64,000 bases of DNA. Source: Caprella mutica. Its lineage: Eukaryota; Arthropoda; Malacostraca; Amphipoda; Caprellidae. Under the pieces are notes generated by a model. That model ran no database searches and had not been told where the DNA came from. It worked only from the letters and a program-made list of their open reading frames with translations. Location: positions 26,266-90,265 of the forward strand of contig CANNZV010002626.1 in the NCBI GenBank assembly GCA_947561585.1. The letters are read 5' to 3'. This document shows, in pieces, positions 1 through 11,131 of this stretch. The stretch's first letter is position 1; each line of letters starts with the position of its first letter. Position numbers and translations under genes: made by a program.

Positions 1-857
1 ACCTTTATTAACTTCCTAGTCCTAGTGAGTATCAACATTAACTTGCTTTGATTTGTTTAACTATATAGACTAAATTATATATTTTCCATAAATAGGTATT
101 TTAAATGTATACGGCGTCAATTTAATAACTTGAGAAATATCTAAAGTTTCGATATAGAATCATTTTTGGTTCTATTTTGTATTATTTACAACACTACAAC
201 TAGAATATGAAAATGATCTAAACTTGTGAATTTTACTTTCTGTAAAGCACATAACAAGACTCATGCAGTACTTTACAGTACACTCTTTCGTCGTGACGGT
301 TCGACCAGAAGTCACGTTAAAGTTGCATGGGTACTCAGAAACTCTCCATAATTCAATTCTTCATGTGAATTTGGAAAATTGTAACAATTATGATAATTGT
401 TACAATTTTCCAAATTGACATGAAGTATAAATTAGAAAAGTTATGCAGGCCTTTAGAGTATCATTTTCTATGGTGATATTTTCTTTGAAGATAGTACTAC
501 TTATGGGGGACTGAAATAAACCTATACGCTTCAATTCTTTGTTCACAATATATATTCTTTTAAAAAATAAAATGGCTAATTTGTACTTAGCTGTCAGAAT
601 ATTAAAACAATAATAATTTTGAATGAATATAATTTATTGAAAGAAAGATAAACTCAAGAGGTTTAATTTGAATTCCAAACTGGAAAGTTGTTAACCAGCT
701 GACAATATCTTTGGTAGTTCTTTTTTTGTAAATTCTATTCCTATATTTTATTGGAATGTAATTTCATTTCAAGTTATAACCTAATTTCTATTTTCTTATA
801 TTTCACTACGAATTAACAAGAATCTTCTTAAGATATACTATTAATATTGTTTAAATT
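1..857. other. AT-rich non-coding stretch
   Basis: I see no gene here. The only structure is the perfect-looking hairpin at 359-425, listed separately. Confidence 0.6.
359..425. repeat. Near-perfect 33-bp-arm palindrome
   Basis: Arms 359-391 and 393-425 are reverse complements around a single G at 392. The inner 24 bp of each arm (368-391 and 393-416) match perfectly; there is one mismatch at 367/417 and then eight more paired bases. No transposon ends or target duplication are visible, so this may be a tiny MITE remnant or a replication-born hairpin. Confidence 0.85.
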
Positions 858-1808
858 GGTAGCCGGTAAACTGCTCGAAAACAATTGCTCGAAAACAATT
901 AATTGCTCGAAAAACAATTGCTCTAATGAACAATTGCTTGAAAGAACAATTGCTCGAAAGACTACTGCTCGAAAAACATATGCTCGAACGAACAATTGCT
1001 CGAACGAACAATTGCTCGAATGAACAATTGCTCGAATGAACAATTGCTCGAATTATCAAATTTCTCGAATGAACAAAATTGCTAGAATTATAAAATTGTA
1101 CAGTTTTCGATTTTATAAAAGTCAGTTATTCATGAAGTGGAGCTGCACCTAACAATCCTTGTTTCTTTTTAGTAGTTGATTATTAATCATTCTATAAATG
1201 ATTTTAATTATTACTCATTCTGCATAATCTTTTTTTTTTAGACCGTTTGTGTCATCTCGTATGTAACATGTGAATTGGAATCATGTGGTGAATCACTACT
1301 ATTCATGTTTTTTTAATCATAAAACCCGAAAAAATTTGTAGATTAATTAAAACTCTGCCATAACTTTGAGTTATTTCACCCATTCGGGTGTCACATACAG
1401 ATAGGCTAGTAATATATTAATCTACAAAAGTTATCGTTTTTTTTATGATAAAAAAAAACATGAATAGTACTGATTCACCACATGATTCAAAGTCACATGT
1501 TACAAACGAGATGACACAAACGGTCTAAAAAAAAGATTATGCAGAATGAGTAATAATTAAAATCATTTATAGAATGACTAATAATTAATTACTAAAAAGA
1601 AACAAGGATTGTTAGGTGCAGCTCCACTTCATGAATAACTGACTTTTATAAAATCAAAAACTGTACAATTTTATAATTCGAGCAATTTGATAATTCGAGC
1701 AATTGTTCGTTCGAGCAATTGTTCGTTCGAGCAATTGTTTTTCGAGCAATTGTCATTCGAGCAATTGTTTTTTCTAGCAATTGTCTTTCGAGCAATTTAC
1801 CGGCTACC
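858..1808. mobile_element. Fold-back element with CAATTGCTCGAA repeat arms
   Basis: The ends are inverted copies: GGTAGCCGGTAAA at 858-870 and its complement at 1796-1808. Inside each end is a run of short repeats around CAATTGCTCGAA (about 868-1085 on the left, the inverse at about 1675-1795). The inversion then continues through unique DNA: bases about 1100-1345 are mirrored at about 1420-1660, including the stretch before 'gaccgtttgtgtcatctcg'. The unpaired centre is about 1345-1420. There is no coding capacity; the small reading frames are only translations of the repeats. The architecture resembles Foldback/Galileo-type elements. No clear target duplication was found. Confidence 0.85.
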
Positions 1809-2408
1809 GTATTACATGTACGGGGAAAATTCGCCACAACTCATTGAAGTGCATTGACATCGATGGGTCGAATTACGCCTTCTTCAGCACATTTTAAAAC
1901 ACAAATGTTTGCAAGATGAAAGTAAAATACTCTCTCCTAAATAAAATAAATGGGAGAAAGATCAGGAGATCAGGGGGCCATTGAAACTTTGAGAAGAGGG
2001 AAGTTATTCGTCGATGAAATCTTTCATTTAACCAAGACATGACTTCACCAGTAGTATGGGCTGTTGCTCCATCTTGTTGAAACCATTCATCAGAATGAGA
2101 ATCATCATGAAAAAATTTCTTTCAGTAAATTCATTGTTTCTGCTTTCATGGTATTTAGATCTTCAAACAAGTATTTGTATGCTATATATCCCATTGCCAC
2201 TCAGTCCACACCACACTGTTATTTTGTGGAAGTGAAGAGGTTTTTCTGTGAATAAGATAGGTTGCCAAATATGTTGGGAATGTTTCTTACACACCAAAAT
2301 AAAACTTTAGAATCTACTCTTTTGCATCAGATCCATTTCATACTACTAATTTCAATAATATCGAAGCAGCAGCCAATTGAAAATGTAACATTTTTTTGAG
2401 ACACCCGG
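1809..2408 (-). pseudogene. Decayed mariner transposase fragment
   Basis: Read on the minus strand, about 2095-1980 gives the mariner catalytic block WFQQDGATAH followed by ...FQWPPDL, and about 2240-2190 gives FTEKPLHFHKITVWCG. Both are typical of mariner transposases (DNA-binding plus DDE/D endonuclease, cut-and-paste). Frames are broken by stops and shifts. The upstream end at about 2395-2408 reads CCGGGTGTCTCAAAAAAAT, resembling a mariner terminal repeat, followed by the middle of the protein, so the N-terminal half appears deleted. The other end is cut off by the fold-back element at 858-1808. Confidence 0.75.
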
Positions 2409-2721
2409 TATTTCAATTCTTATTCTACATTCGCTAAAATAATTCCTTGATATTCAAAATTTTGTATACCAAAAACTTAAATCAAATTCATGTTTGCAAT
2501 AAGATAACAAACATAAAATTTCAAAACAAGCCTAAACAGATCACAAGATTTATCCAAAAACTGTTTCTTTGTTGCCAACTATTGCAATTTAGACTAAGAT
2601 TTTGTTTTAGAAAATTGTTATTCAGTAAAACTCCTCAAATCCGAAAATCCAAGAATTTCGGATTATTGTGGGCAGTGGGCACTATGGTAAGAGAATAATT
2701 ATAATAATTTTTCTCTTGTTC
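2409..2721. other. No gene seen
   Basis: AT-rich sequence between the mariner fossil and the 3' end of the LINE. A short open frame (2447-2698) has no recognisable domain and composition like its surroundings. Confidence 0.5.
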
Positions 2722-3026
2722 TTTATTTATTTATTTATTTATTTAACACAAAATGTTCCCATATATTAGATCAGCGAGGAGGAAAAACTCGCCGATCTCG
2801 GATAAATCATAAACAATTTATTATACAAAAATAAGGATTCATTAAGGCCCGATAAGCCGTAACTTTAAAGGCAACCTATTTAAACTAAAAAAAAAGAAAC
2901 TATGATTACACTTTTCATTCACTGCCAGCAAAACAAAACATACATAATTTACCAATTAAACAGAAAATACTCTCAGTCAACTACTGGTTGTTAAGAAGGA
3001 AAATTTGAAATTGTGATTTGAACTCA

Positions 3027-4385
3027 TTATATGTTTATAGTCTTCAAATCATCCTGAACATTGTTCCAAATTTTACATCCATTATGAAAGAGGCAATTTT
3101 TAGATTTAGATCTATTATACCGAGGAAGAGTAATATTATTGTTCCTAGTGTTATAAACATGAATATTAGTATTAGACAGAATATAGTTTAACAATGTATG
3201 ATCGTAATTTTCTATTTCTAATGTTTTATAAAAATGCAATCCTACTCTATGTATAAACACACTATTTAAATTTAAAATCTTGAGATCTTGAAATTTAGGT
3301 GCAGTGTGGGCATTTCTCTCACTTCCATTGAAGTCTCAAAACACTCTCAGTTAAACAATTAACAGCTCCATACCAAATTTCAAAGGCATAACTTATTGTT
3401 GAATTAATGAAAGAATTGTATACAGTATTGGGAACGTTGCTTGGTAGTACTTCTCTTACTTTCCACATCATGCCAATAAATCTGGATAAGGTAGAAGACA
3501 GTTTTTTAATGTGAGATTGATAAGTGATATTATTATCTAAATTTAAAACTAGGAATTTTACTTCAGAAATGAATTCTATATTGCATCCATTAATCATTAC
3601 AGGATTAATCTGGTAACTATTACGGTAGGAGAATATTTTACATATATTTAGTTTTCATGGTATTTATCATTATTTTATTATTCTTTAACCAGATGCTAAC
3701 TAAACCAAGATTCGTATTAATATCTACATGTGCAGTGACTAATAAATTTCTAGCAATTTTACAGGACAATGTTGAGTCATCTGCGAATAGATTAAATTTG
3801 AAAAAATTCGCACAATTTGGGAAATCGTTGAAGAATATCAAAAACAAAAATCCAACCAACACGCTGCCCTGGGGAACACCACATGCCACTTCCAGGACTG
3901 AAGAAGTAACATTTTTAATTACAACACTCTGCTGACGACCAGTTAAATATGACTTGAGCCATGACAGTGGTATTCCCCTTAGACTATAATATGACAGCTT
4001 ACTTAATAATATTTCATAGGAAACCGAGTCGAAGGCTTTTTTAAGATCAACAAACAAGGCAAAGCTTAGGTCACCACTATCCAATATAGTGTAAACTTCA
4101 TTCAGTAAGTAAAGCATCGCTTGCGTTGTGCTTTTATTCTGTCTAAACCCATACTGGTTAGGGTAGAATATATGTTTTGTTTCAAAATAATGAGTCAATT
4201 GATTATAAACGACTCGTTCATAAACTTTCGAGTAGGTAGATAATAAGGAGATATGCCTATAATTGCCAACATCCCTTTGGAGCCACCTTTGTGAAGAGGG
4301 ATAACATTTGCTTTTTTTAACACAGAGGGAAATACACCTTGATTTAACGAATTATTGTTTAAACACGCTAGTATAGGAGCTATTA
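3027..4385 (-). pseudogene. LINE reverse transcriptase and C-terminal region
   Basis: Copies element RNA into DNA during target-primed reverse transcription. The frame 4198-3638 carries clear RT motifs: YGFRQNKST, FVDLKKAFDSV, GVPQGSV and the catalytic FADD at about 3787-3776. The upstream frame (about 4385-4200) reads toward YRHISLLSTYSKVYE, matching the RT start, but needs a frameshift. Frames 3597-3319 and 3260-3027 are the thumb/C-terminal tail (YNTRN...KIWN). At least three breaks separate these segments, so no intact protein is made. Confidence 0.85.
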
Positions 4386-4387
4386 TA

Positions 4388-5708
4388 CAGGGTGATCAGA
4401 TCAGGTGTAGACAAATATTTATTGAAATATCTCCTTATAAATAACAGAAAAAAGAAAACTAACTTAACAGAAAAAATCGTTATACATCTAAGAAATAAAT
4501 TCCATAGTTAGTTTTCAATATATCCTCCCTTAGCCTTCACCAAACGCCTCAACCTGTCAGGAACTTGACTACACGCGGCACGGATGGTTTCTTCTGGAAT
4601 TTCGTCCCAACAAGTCGTCAATTTTTTCTTCAGAGCGTTCACATTTGAGTGATTAGAAGAGCAGGCTTTAGTCTCCAAAATACTCCAGATGGAAAAGTCC
4701 ATAGGGTTCAGATCAGGAGAGGAAGGAGGCCATAACTCCTACGACCAGAACCCAGCCATATTCTTCTTGCACCATTCTAGAACGCGATTAGCCGTGTGGG
4801 ACGTGGCTCCGTCCTGCTGGAGGGTAACGCTTGTTTTACCGAACGTTGTGTTCACTCAAGGCACACAAATTGATCCTCCAACAACTTCAAATAAACCTGC
4901 TGGTTCACCTTTACACCCTCTTCAATGAAGAAAAGAGGACTCTTCTTTCCAGATGAGGTTATCCCGGCCCAGACCATGACAGAAGCTGGTTTTTGTCTCC
5001 TAAACATCAGCCTGTCGTTCAGAGGAATATCGCGCTTATTCACTGCATAAATCCGGTCGTTCTGATGATTGTGGACGGCTTGGACCGTGAATAACTTCTC
5101 ATCAGTTCACAAGACCAGAGGTTGCGTGCCGTCTCTCAGCTTTTCCAGAAGAAGCTTTGCTCTTTGCAGCCGTTTTTTTTGGCCTCTGACAGTAGCTGAG
5201 CTTTTGTCTTTTTGAATGGTGAAATGTTCAGATCACTTGTGAGCACTTTCTGCATCGTTCCATAGCTCACACCAGACGCTGATGCCAATTTCCTGACGCT
5301 TCTTTCAGGATTCCTCCTGATTTTCTCCCGGGTGCTTTTGATGAGCTTAGATTTCCTAACCTTGTGATCTGGAGTGCTCCTAACCTTTGGGAGGGTCGAA
5401 CCTGTCTCTCTGAAACACTTAAGAGCCTTGTAAACACCAGATCTACTCGCACGACCCTTCAAAAGCTCGAATATTTGACCCGGGGACTGTCTTGATTCGA
5501 ACAGTTCCTGAATTGTCGACGCTACAGAGCTCATAACTAAATTATAATATATAATATAATAATATTTAGAAATACCTCTGAAAGTAAAATATAACAGTTA
5601 TTGCATATAATGAGCTATCCAATAGTGTAAATAGATGGATAATTTTCACGATTTAAAGGTCTTAAAATTAAACATTAAAATTTGTCTACACCTGGTCTGA
5701 TCACCCTG
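4388..5708 (-). mobile_element. Tc1/mariner-type DNA transposon, TA-flanked
   Basis: The terminal inverted repeats are about 29 bp, starting CAGGGTGATCAGA at 4388 and ending with the complement at 5708, with one mismatch. TA sits immediately outside each end (4386-4387 and 5709-5710), as expected for this superfamily. The element is 1,321 bp and interrupts the LINE reverse transcriptase. It carries a degenerate transposase on the minus strand (5534-4508). Confidence 0.92.
4508..5534 (-). pseudogene. Broken DD37D (maT-like) transposase
   Basis: The N-terminal helix-turn-helix region starts MSSVASTIQELFESRQ at 5534. The catalytic core follows after a frameshift near 5150: TDEKLF (first Asp; the codon two before it is TGA where Trp is usual), then MFRRQKPASVMVWAG (about 5010), QQDGATSH (second Asp) and PDLNPMDFSIWSILE (third Asp, about 4700). 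I count 37 residues between the second and third Asp, counting one stop codon as a residue, so DD37D, the maT-type spacing. The C-terminus ends GGYIEN. In-frame stops and shifts make it inactive. Confidence 0.85.
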
Positions 5709-5710
5709 TA

Positions 5711-6242
5711 CAAGATATACTCTTATGTAGTTTACCAGGAATATCGAGAATATCACATGTCTTATTTTGAGTGAACAAGTTATCTTTTCAACGTCACGTG
5801 CATTCACAGGAGAAAAGAAAAGAGAGGAGAGTCTCCAGATAGATGTTGAATGTGGTCAGACTGCTGGCCTATAAAATAATATTCTGTCCACTACCACTGA
5901 AAAATTCGTTAAATTTATTAGCAACAGCTACGGTATCAGTTATTTCCTCTTCATTTTCATTGTCTAAATTTATATCCAAGTCGTTGGTTTTTTTTATTAT
6001 TATTTATTAAGCTATTTATTAATTTCCAAACCTTACGCATATCAGAACTGAAGTATGTGAACTTATATGTACGTTCAAAGTATTCCCTTTCCTTTACCCT
6101 CATTGTTTAGTTATCATATTTCTGAATCTATTGTATGTAACTTGACTCATTTTGCCCATTCTGTAAATACATAATAATTAGAACGTTTTTTTATATTATC
6201 CATTGACTCTCTATCAATCCATGGTTTGCTAACACTCTTATA
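5711..6242 (-). pseudogene. LINE linker between endonuclease and RT
   Basis: On the minus strand this begins KSVSKPWIDRESMDNIKKR at 6242 and continues with lysine-rich sequence, the usual region between the LINE endonuclease and reverse transcriptase (KPWI motif). It is frameshifted and contains stops. It continues the same LINE copy on both sides of the inserted DNA transposons. Confidence 0.75.
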
Positions 6243-7251
6243 AGCTTTAAACTGGTTCAACAAGATTTTGAACAACGCTTTCCGGAAAGAGCTTCGCCAA
6301 CTAAGAAGACCATATGGAAAAATGTTAATAAGTTCAAAACTGAAGGAACAACTTCGAATTTAAACAGAGAGCGATCGGGTTGCAGGAGAACAGAACGAAC
6401 AAGGGAAAACATTAATCGTGTTCGTGAAAAGCTAATTGAGAATTCAAAAATATCAACGAGAAGGAACAGGTTGGACATCAGTAAAAGCACATTTAACCGA
6501 ATTGTTAAAAACGATGTAAGGCATCATGCTTACAAGATTCATGTACGGCATGAACTATTAGAACCGGATTTACCTCGCCGCCTAAATTTTTCAAATAGGT
6601 TTCTGCAAAAAAATGCTCGCTTCGTAGAAGACATCGTGATTGGTGATGAAGCAGCATTTCATATGAATGGAAGAGTCAATAATTATAACATTCGCCAGTA
6701 TGCACCCAGAAATAATCCTCCAAATTTCAACTTCGACGTAACAATGTGCAGGGAGAAAGTTTCTGTATGGATGGGAATGTGTGGAAACGGACGACTTGTG
6801 GGCCCTATCTTCTACGAAAATAATATGAATGGAGATAAATACTTAAACCTAATTACAGAAAGAATAATTCCTGAGCTGCATCAAATTTACCCAAACAGAT
6901 TTAATAGGCTATGGTGGATTCAGGATGGTGCTCCAGCACATAGAAGTCGTGTAGTTCAAGAATTGCTACATGATAATTTCAACGATCGCATTATTGCACT
7001 GAACCATCCAATTGAGTGGCCGCCCAGAACCGCCGGACTTGACAGCGTGCGATTTTTTCCTTTGGGGACACCTCAAGAGCAAAGTGTACTTTTCTCCTCC
7101 AGAAAACACAGACGATTTGAGAGAGAGAATTGTAAACGAAGTTAATTTACTAAAAGAAAATCCGGATTTAGTTAAAAGAGTTTTTGCTGGAATGAGAAAA
7201 AGGCTGCAATTATGTGTAGAAAGAAATGGAGGACATGTCGAGGGAAATTAA
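6243..7251 (+). pseudogene. DD41D mariner-like transposase, truncated and frameshifted
   Basis: Open from 6243 to about 7030 in one frame. The N-terminal helix-turn-helix domain starts mid-way (LVQQDFEQRFPERASP; 'PTKKTIWKNVNKF'). The catalytic core has VIGDEAAFHMNG (first Asp, about 6640), WWIQDGAPAHRS (second Asp, about 6925) and, after a 1-base insertion near 7030, PDLTACDFFLWG (third Asp). With that insertion discounted I count 41 residues between the second and third Asp (DD41D, rosa-like spacing). The last part (7040-7251) ends RNGGHVEGN. The protein is otherwise well preserved, so this insertion is younger than its neighbours. Confidence 0.88.
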
Positions 7252-7573
7252 CCTTACACCTTGGAAATAAGTATTGCGGTTCCAATGTTAATAAATCTCT
7301 TTAATTTGTCTCTTATTTGTAATAAACCTTAGGATTTATTTTTTAATACTACCGGATGTTTAAGAAATATATCGTGCCCGCACAAGGAGTTTTTTTTTCC
7401 TTTTGCTAAATTCGCTGCAGCATTTTTAATTTTTGTTGTAACATTAATAATTTTTCACAAGGGATGCAGAAAGTGTAAACGTATAAAACAGTGTTTTCAG
7501 AATTCTTATAGTTTTAATATTTTCTAAAATAAACTAATTTGAAAATGGGTTTCCTTTTTTCTGGGACACCCTG
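6243..7573 (+). mobile_element. 5'-truncated mariner-like transposon in the LINE
   Basis: The right end has an inverted-repeat-like terminus, GGGTTTCCTTTTTTCTGGG then ACACCCTG, ending at 7573 and followed by TA. At the left junction (6241-6242 TA) the element starts directly inside coding sequence, so the left terminal repeat and the N-terminus are missing. The terminus resembles that of the copy at 55874-57087, and the two transposases are homologous. Confidence 0.8.
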
Positions 7574-7575
7574 TA

Positions 7576-8300
7576 TATACATAGTACTGTAAAAGAGTAT
7601 CGCCAAGAGCAGCTATACCACCGTCAACATCATTACAATTTACAATAGGAGAAAAGTCATGTGAAGATATAGAATGGAAAAAATTTGATAGTGCATACTC
7701 AGTTTGAACTCTATAAGAAACCAACCTTGAAGCCTGATGAGGTGTATCAAAAAAGTTTTTGTGAATATTAAATATTAAGTAGTGATCTGATATCTCTAGA
7801 GGCACAGCCCCGCAAATATATTTTCTGACATGGATATAAATATATTATCCAACAATGTACAACTATCATCAGACAGACACTCTTGTCAGTTTCGTTAGGA
7901 ACATCAAATTAGCAAAATTTAAACTATTTCCATCACTATTCATTTTCAAAAGATCAAAATTAAAATCCCCACATATTAAAATTCTATTTGCACTCTAGCT
8001 ACTCAAAGTTTGAAAAATAAAAAAATTCACGCATAAATAAATCAGGAGTATAACTTGGAGGCCTATAAACTGTTCCTATAATTAAAACTTTATTTCTTTC
8101 AGTTGTTGAAATGAACATGCATTCAATATTATCGGAGCAAATACTCAAATTATCAATTTTGCACATTTGTAAGAATCTTTAACAAATATCGATATTCCAC
8201 CGCCTCTCCTGCTTTCTCCTCTAACTATATGGTACGATTGATATCCATTAAACTGAACAAGATTAGTAGTAACACTATTCAGACATAGTACATAGTACAG
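7576..8300 (-). pseudogene. LINE endonuclease (APE type) fragment
   Basis: Minus-strand reading gives ESRRGGGISIFVKDSYK (about 8215-8165), IGTVYRPPSYTPD (about 8075-8035) and, after frameshifts, MPLEISDHYLIF (7805-7770). GGG..IF, YRPP and the catalytic SDH are hallmarks of LINE APE endonucleases, which nick target DNA. The first part of the domain is missing or unrecognisable upstream of 8300. Confidence 0.85.
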
Positions 8301-9167
8301 TGTGCCTCATCCAATGCTATACTCTTTCAATAGAACATATTTATCTATTCTTTTAACCACTTTTTGAATTAGTTCACGTTTTTACATATAAGTCAAAATA
8401 GTTTCCTTCTATTTTGAATTTATTGACATTATAATAGACAAGGATTATATCATTCAACACTAATTACTATCTGAAAAGGAATAAAAAATGTAGAATATGC
8501 TAATATAATCAACATCCTAAACTAGGTCAAAACAAACAGTGAGACCAAATTTGTGAGAGTCCAAATACTATGAAGTCCACATTATGCTTTGTTTACGTTC
8601 TTGAGTTGTATCTTCATTTTAATAATGCTGTATTACATATAAAGTAGACTGTTGATGATAAATTTGTTATCGCTTTTCCTTTTCCTCTTTCAACCGTGAT
8701 TGCAGGTATCTTTTTATCACATTACTAGTTAAGTGTGCACTGTATACTAGTGACTATAAATCACGGAGCCGATCGATGACAGTCAAATATACGTAACTTT
8801 ATTCACGGTTGATCCATAAGCTACATTTCTATGATTATATTTGTAGTTTTATCCAATTTTGGATTTCTTACTATTGTGAAATTTAGTTTCATTTGCAATT
8901 TATTTCTTGCAAGTAACTTTTAATTTTTATTCTGTTTGAATTATTTTAGACAACGATATTGTCATCAAATTGGTATTTTTATAGACTTAAGTTACTTTTT
9001 ATGCACACAGGTAAATGATACTATCATAAAGAAATAAAAACAATTTATTATAAAAATTAATATAGAAGTTGTGATTACAATATTCTTTTTAACTTTCTAT
9101 CGATTAATTAAATGAAATATTTAATTAGGAAACTAATAACAGAGCAAATCGAACATATTTTTAATTT
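8301..9167. other. No gene seen
   Basis: AT-rich spacer between the LINE remains and the 3' end of the first Tweedle gene. Confidence 0.5.
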
Positions 9168-9173
9168 TTTATT
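9168..9173 (-). terminator. Poly(A) signal of the first Tweedle gene
   Basis: AATAAA on the minus strand, about 85 bases beyond the TGA stop at 9259. Confidence 0.55.
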
Positions 9174-9258
9174 GATTTTATCTAATACCTGCACTAAGAA
9201 TGCTGTATCTATACCTTTAACAACTAAATAATGACTAGAAATGGAGTTAAGGCTCTTT

Positions 9259-11131
9259 TCAAACATAATTCTTGTTACCAGTGCTGCCCTGGGAGAGGAA
9301 CTGTCCCTGGGAGCGAGAGGCTTCGTCCAGAGCTGCCTGCAGACTGATGCCACCTGGTAGAGTTGGGTTGTCGTCTGGAATAGTAATATGGAATAAGTAA
9401 TGATTCAATGTGTTCATAAGCAGAATAGTTTCAATTTTAATGGTATGGGTCTTTTTGCGTGTGTTTAGTAAAGTGTCTGCTAAAGTCACCAGCCTCATTA
9501 TCATCTATAAACCCTACTGGTTGAATAAATAACTATGCCTAATTACGTCAAAGAATTGTGGGCATTAGTATTATTGACTCTTATTTAAGTATAAATAGGT
9601 GTTCAAAACAATTGGACAATATTACTTACTCTCATCATAGTTGACAAAGAAGACCTCGGGCTCCTGTGGAGAATCTGGAACCTCAATGATTTGTTGTTCA
9701 ATTGTAGGTCGTTTGCTTAGGACGTACACAACAGTCTTTTGCTCAGGACCAGGAGCAACCACTGCCTGTGGTCCTAAAATCTCTTCTGGAGTCTTTACAA
9801 AGACCACGTCAATGTTCATTTCTGGTTCAGCTCCGATAGGTACACGAATTGGTTCTCTGGGTGACTCTTTGGCTGCGAATACGTAGATTTTCCTGTTCAC
9901 CTCAGGAATACCGCATCTCCCATCAGTGTTGCGCACTTCTTCTGGACCACATGGCTCGTCCAAATTCGAGAACTGTCCTATGTAGAATGGGATAAAGTTA
10001 AACACATAGAATCTTTCATTAAAACAATTTTCAAGGTGCAGTAAATCTATAATATTATACCTCCAAATTGGCTCTGAAAGCCTGACTCTGCTACTCCGAA
10101 ATCTGAGGTGAAGATACCATCTCCTTGCGATCCAAAGTTGTAACCTTGGGGTAGAGCACTTGCAGTGGAAACCAGAAAGCAGAGTACCTGTAATGATTGA
10201 ATACTTTATTATACATCTCTGCATGCATTTCAATAGTTATTTAGTGTGAATTTGATGACTGATTTATAGATAGCTTTTAAATCAGACTATTTGCACTGCT
10301 AATTTCCAAGGTATTTAAATTAGAACATCCACTCTTATATAAAAAATATACACTTCTAGTTTCTCATTAAAACTACGAAGAGAAAGCTCTTAGTGTTTTC
10401 TTATACTAAGTTAGTCGTCGCAGAGAACTTTCATTATATGACAAAAAATAAAACCAGCTAATGCAAATACAATCAAAAGTAACGGTTTCGAAGTAGAATT
10501 AGAAATTGAATTCTACCTACAATATTTTTTCCAGCTGTATTAATTTAATTTTAAAACAGTCCCTTTGTACTATTCTACTGGAAAATGATAGTTATTTACA
10601 TTTTATGGAACTCAGTCTAATCTCACCCTTACGGTACTGATGCATAGAGGTCTCATACACTGACCCACATACGGAACTTTCGGTGAAATGAAAGCTCCTA
10701 AATTCTCTCACCTAACAAAGAAGATATTGCAGTTAATGGAACTGCTTAACTATTGGCGAAATAGAGTATTACTCAAACCGAAGTAAGCTCATTACTTACT
10801 ATCTTGTGCTTTGAAAAGGAAATGTATCATGACTATAAAGATAAAATCAATAATTATTGTGATAAAGAGATATGGTAAGGAGTACTTTAAAATATATATG
10901 CAAGTTACGTCAAAGCTTATACTCTAGTTAGGTACTTGCATAATAAAACAATTGTATATTATTTGATATAGGTTACAAGTGAATAGTTTATTTAGTTTCC
11001 TTTTAAATCTGTTAACAGTTTGAAAAAAAACACATGAAATTTCGATCGAAGACCGAAATTTAAATGAAGCCGTTTACTCTCTAAATAACTAGTGTATATT
11101 CTCTAATCTCTAAACTCACCAAAGCGATCAT
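9259..11131 (-). CDS. Twdl: Tweedle cuticular protein 1 (4 coding exons)
   Basis: Secreted structural cuticle protein of the Tweedle/DUF243 family. Exons read on the minus strand: 11131-11120 (MIAL), 10187-10061, 9977-9630 and 9374-9259; all junctions are gt..ag and the joined frame is 200 residues. The signal peptide is MIALVLCFLVSTASA. The Tweedle region runs from about residue 57: CGPEE...DGRCGIP, NRKIYVF, NIDVVFVKTPEEI, QKTVVYVLSKRP, EPEVFFVNYDE, DNPTLPGGISLQAAL. It is more divergent than the other three (no YLYNAPKHEQKYGPRP block) and has introns after residue 46 and inside the NYDE/NDNPT segment that its paralogues lack. The tail is short, ending KNYV. The start was chosen because the four-codon exon has a perfect gtgagt donor. 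Confidence 0.9.

Larger units (their letters stand above)
2722..8300 (-). mobile_element. Non-LTR retrotransposon (Jockey/CR1-like), split by two DNA transposons
   Basis: Pieces of one LINE ORF2 occur in the right order on the minus strand: endonuclease (about 8300-7576), linker ending in KPWID (about 6242-5711), reverse transcriptase and C-terminal region (about 4385-3027). The low-coordinate end has a tetranucleotide tail (TTTA repeated, 2726-2745, read as AAAT on the minus strand), typical of LINE 3' ends. The two gaps are filled by a Tc1/mariner element (4388-5708) and a mariner-like element (6243-7573). Joining across the second gap gives a continuous reading frame (...YYVY to KSVSKPW), which supports the nesting. 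Many frameshifts and stops: dead copy. The 5' end near 8300 is uncertain. Confidence 0.85.
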
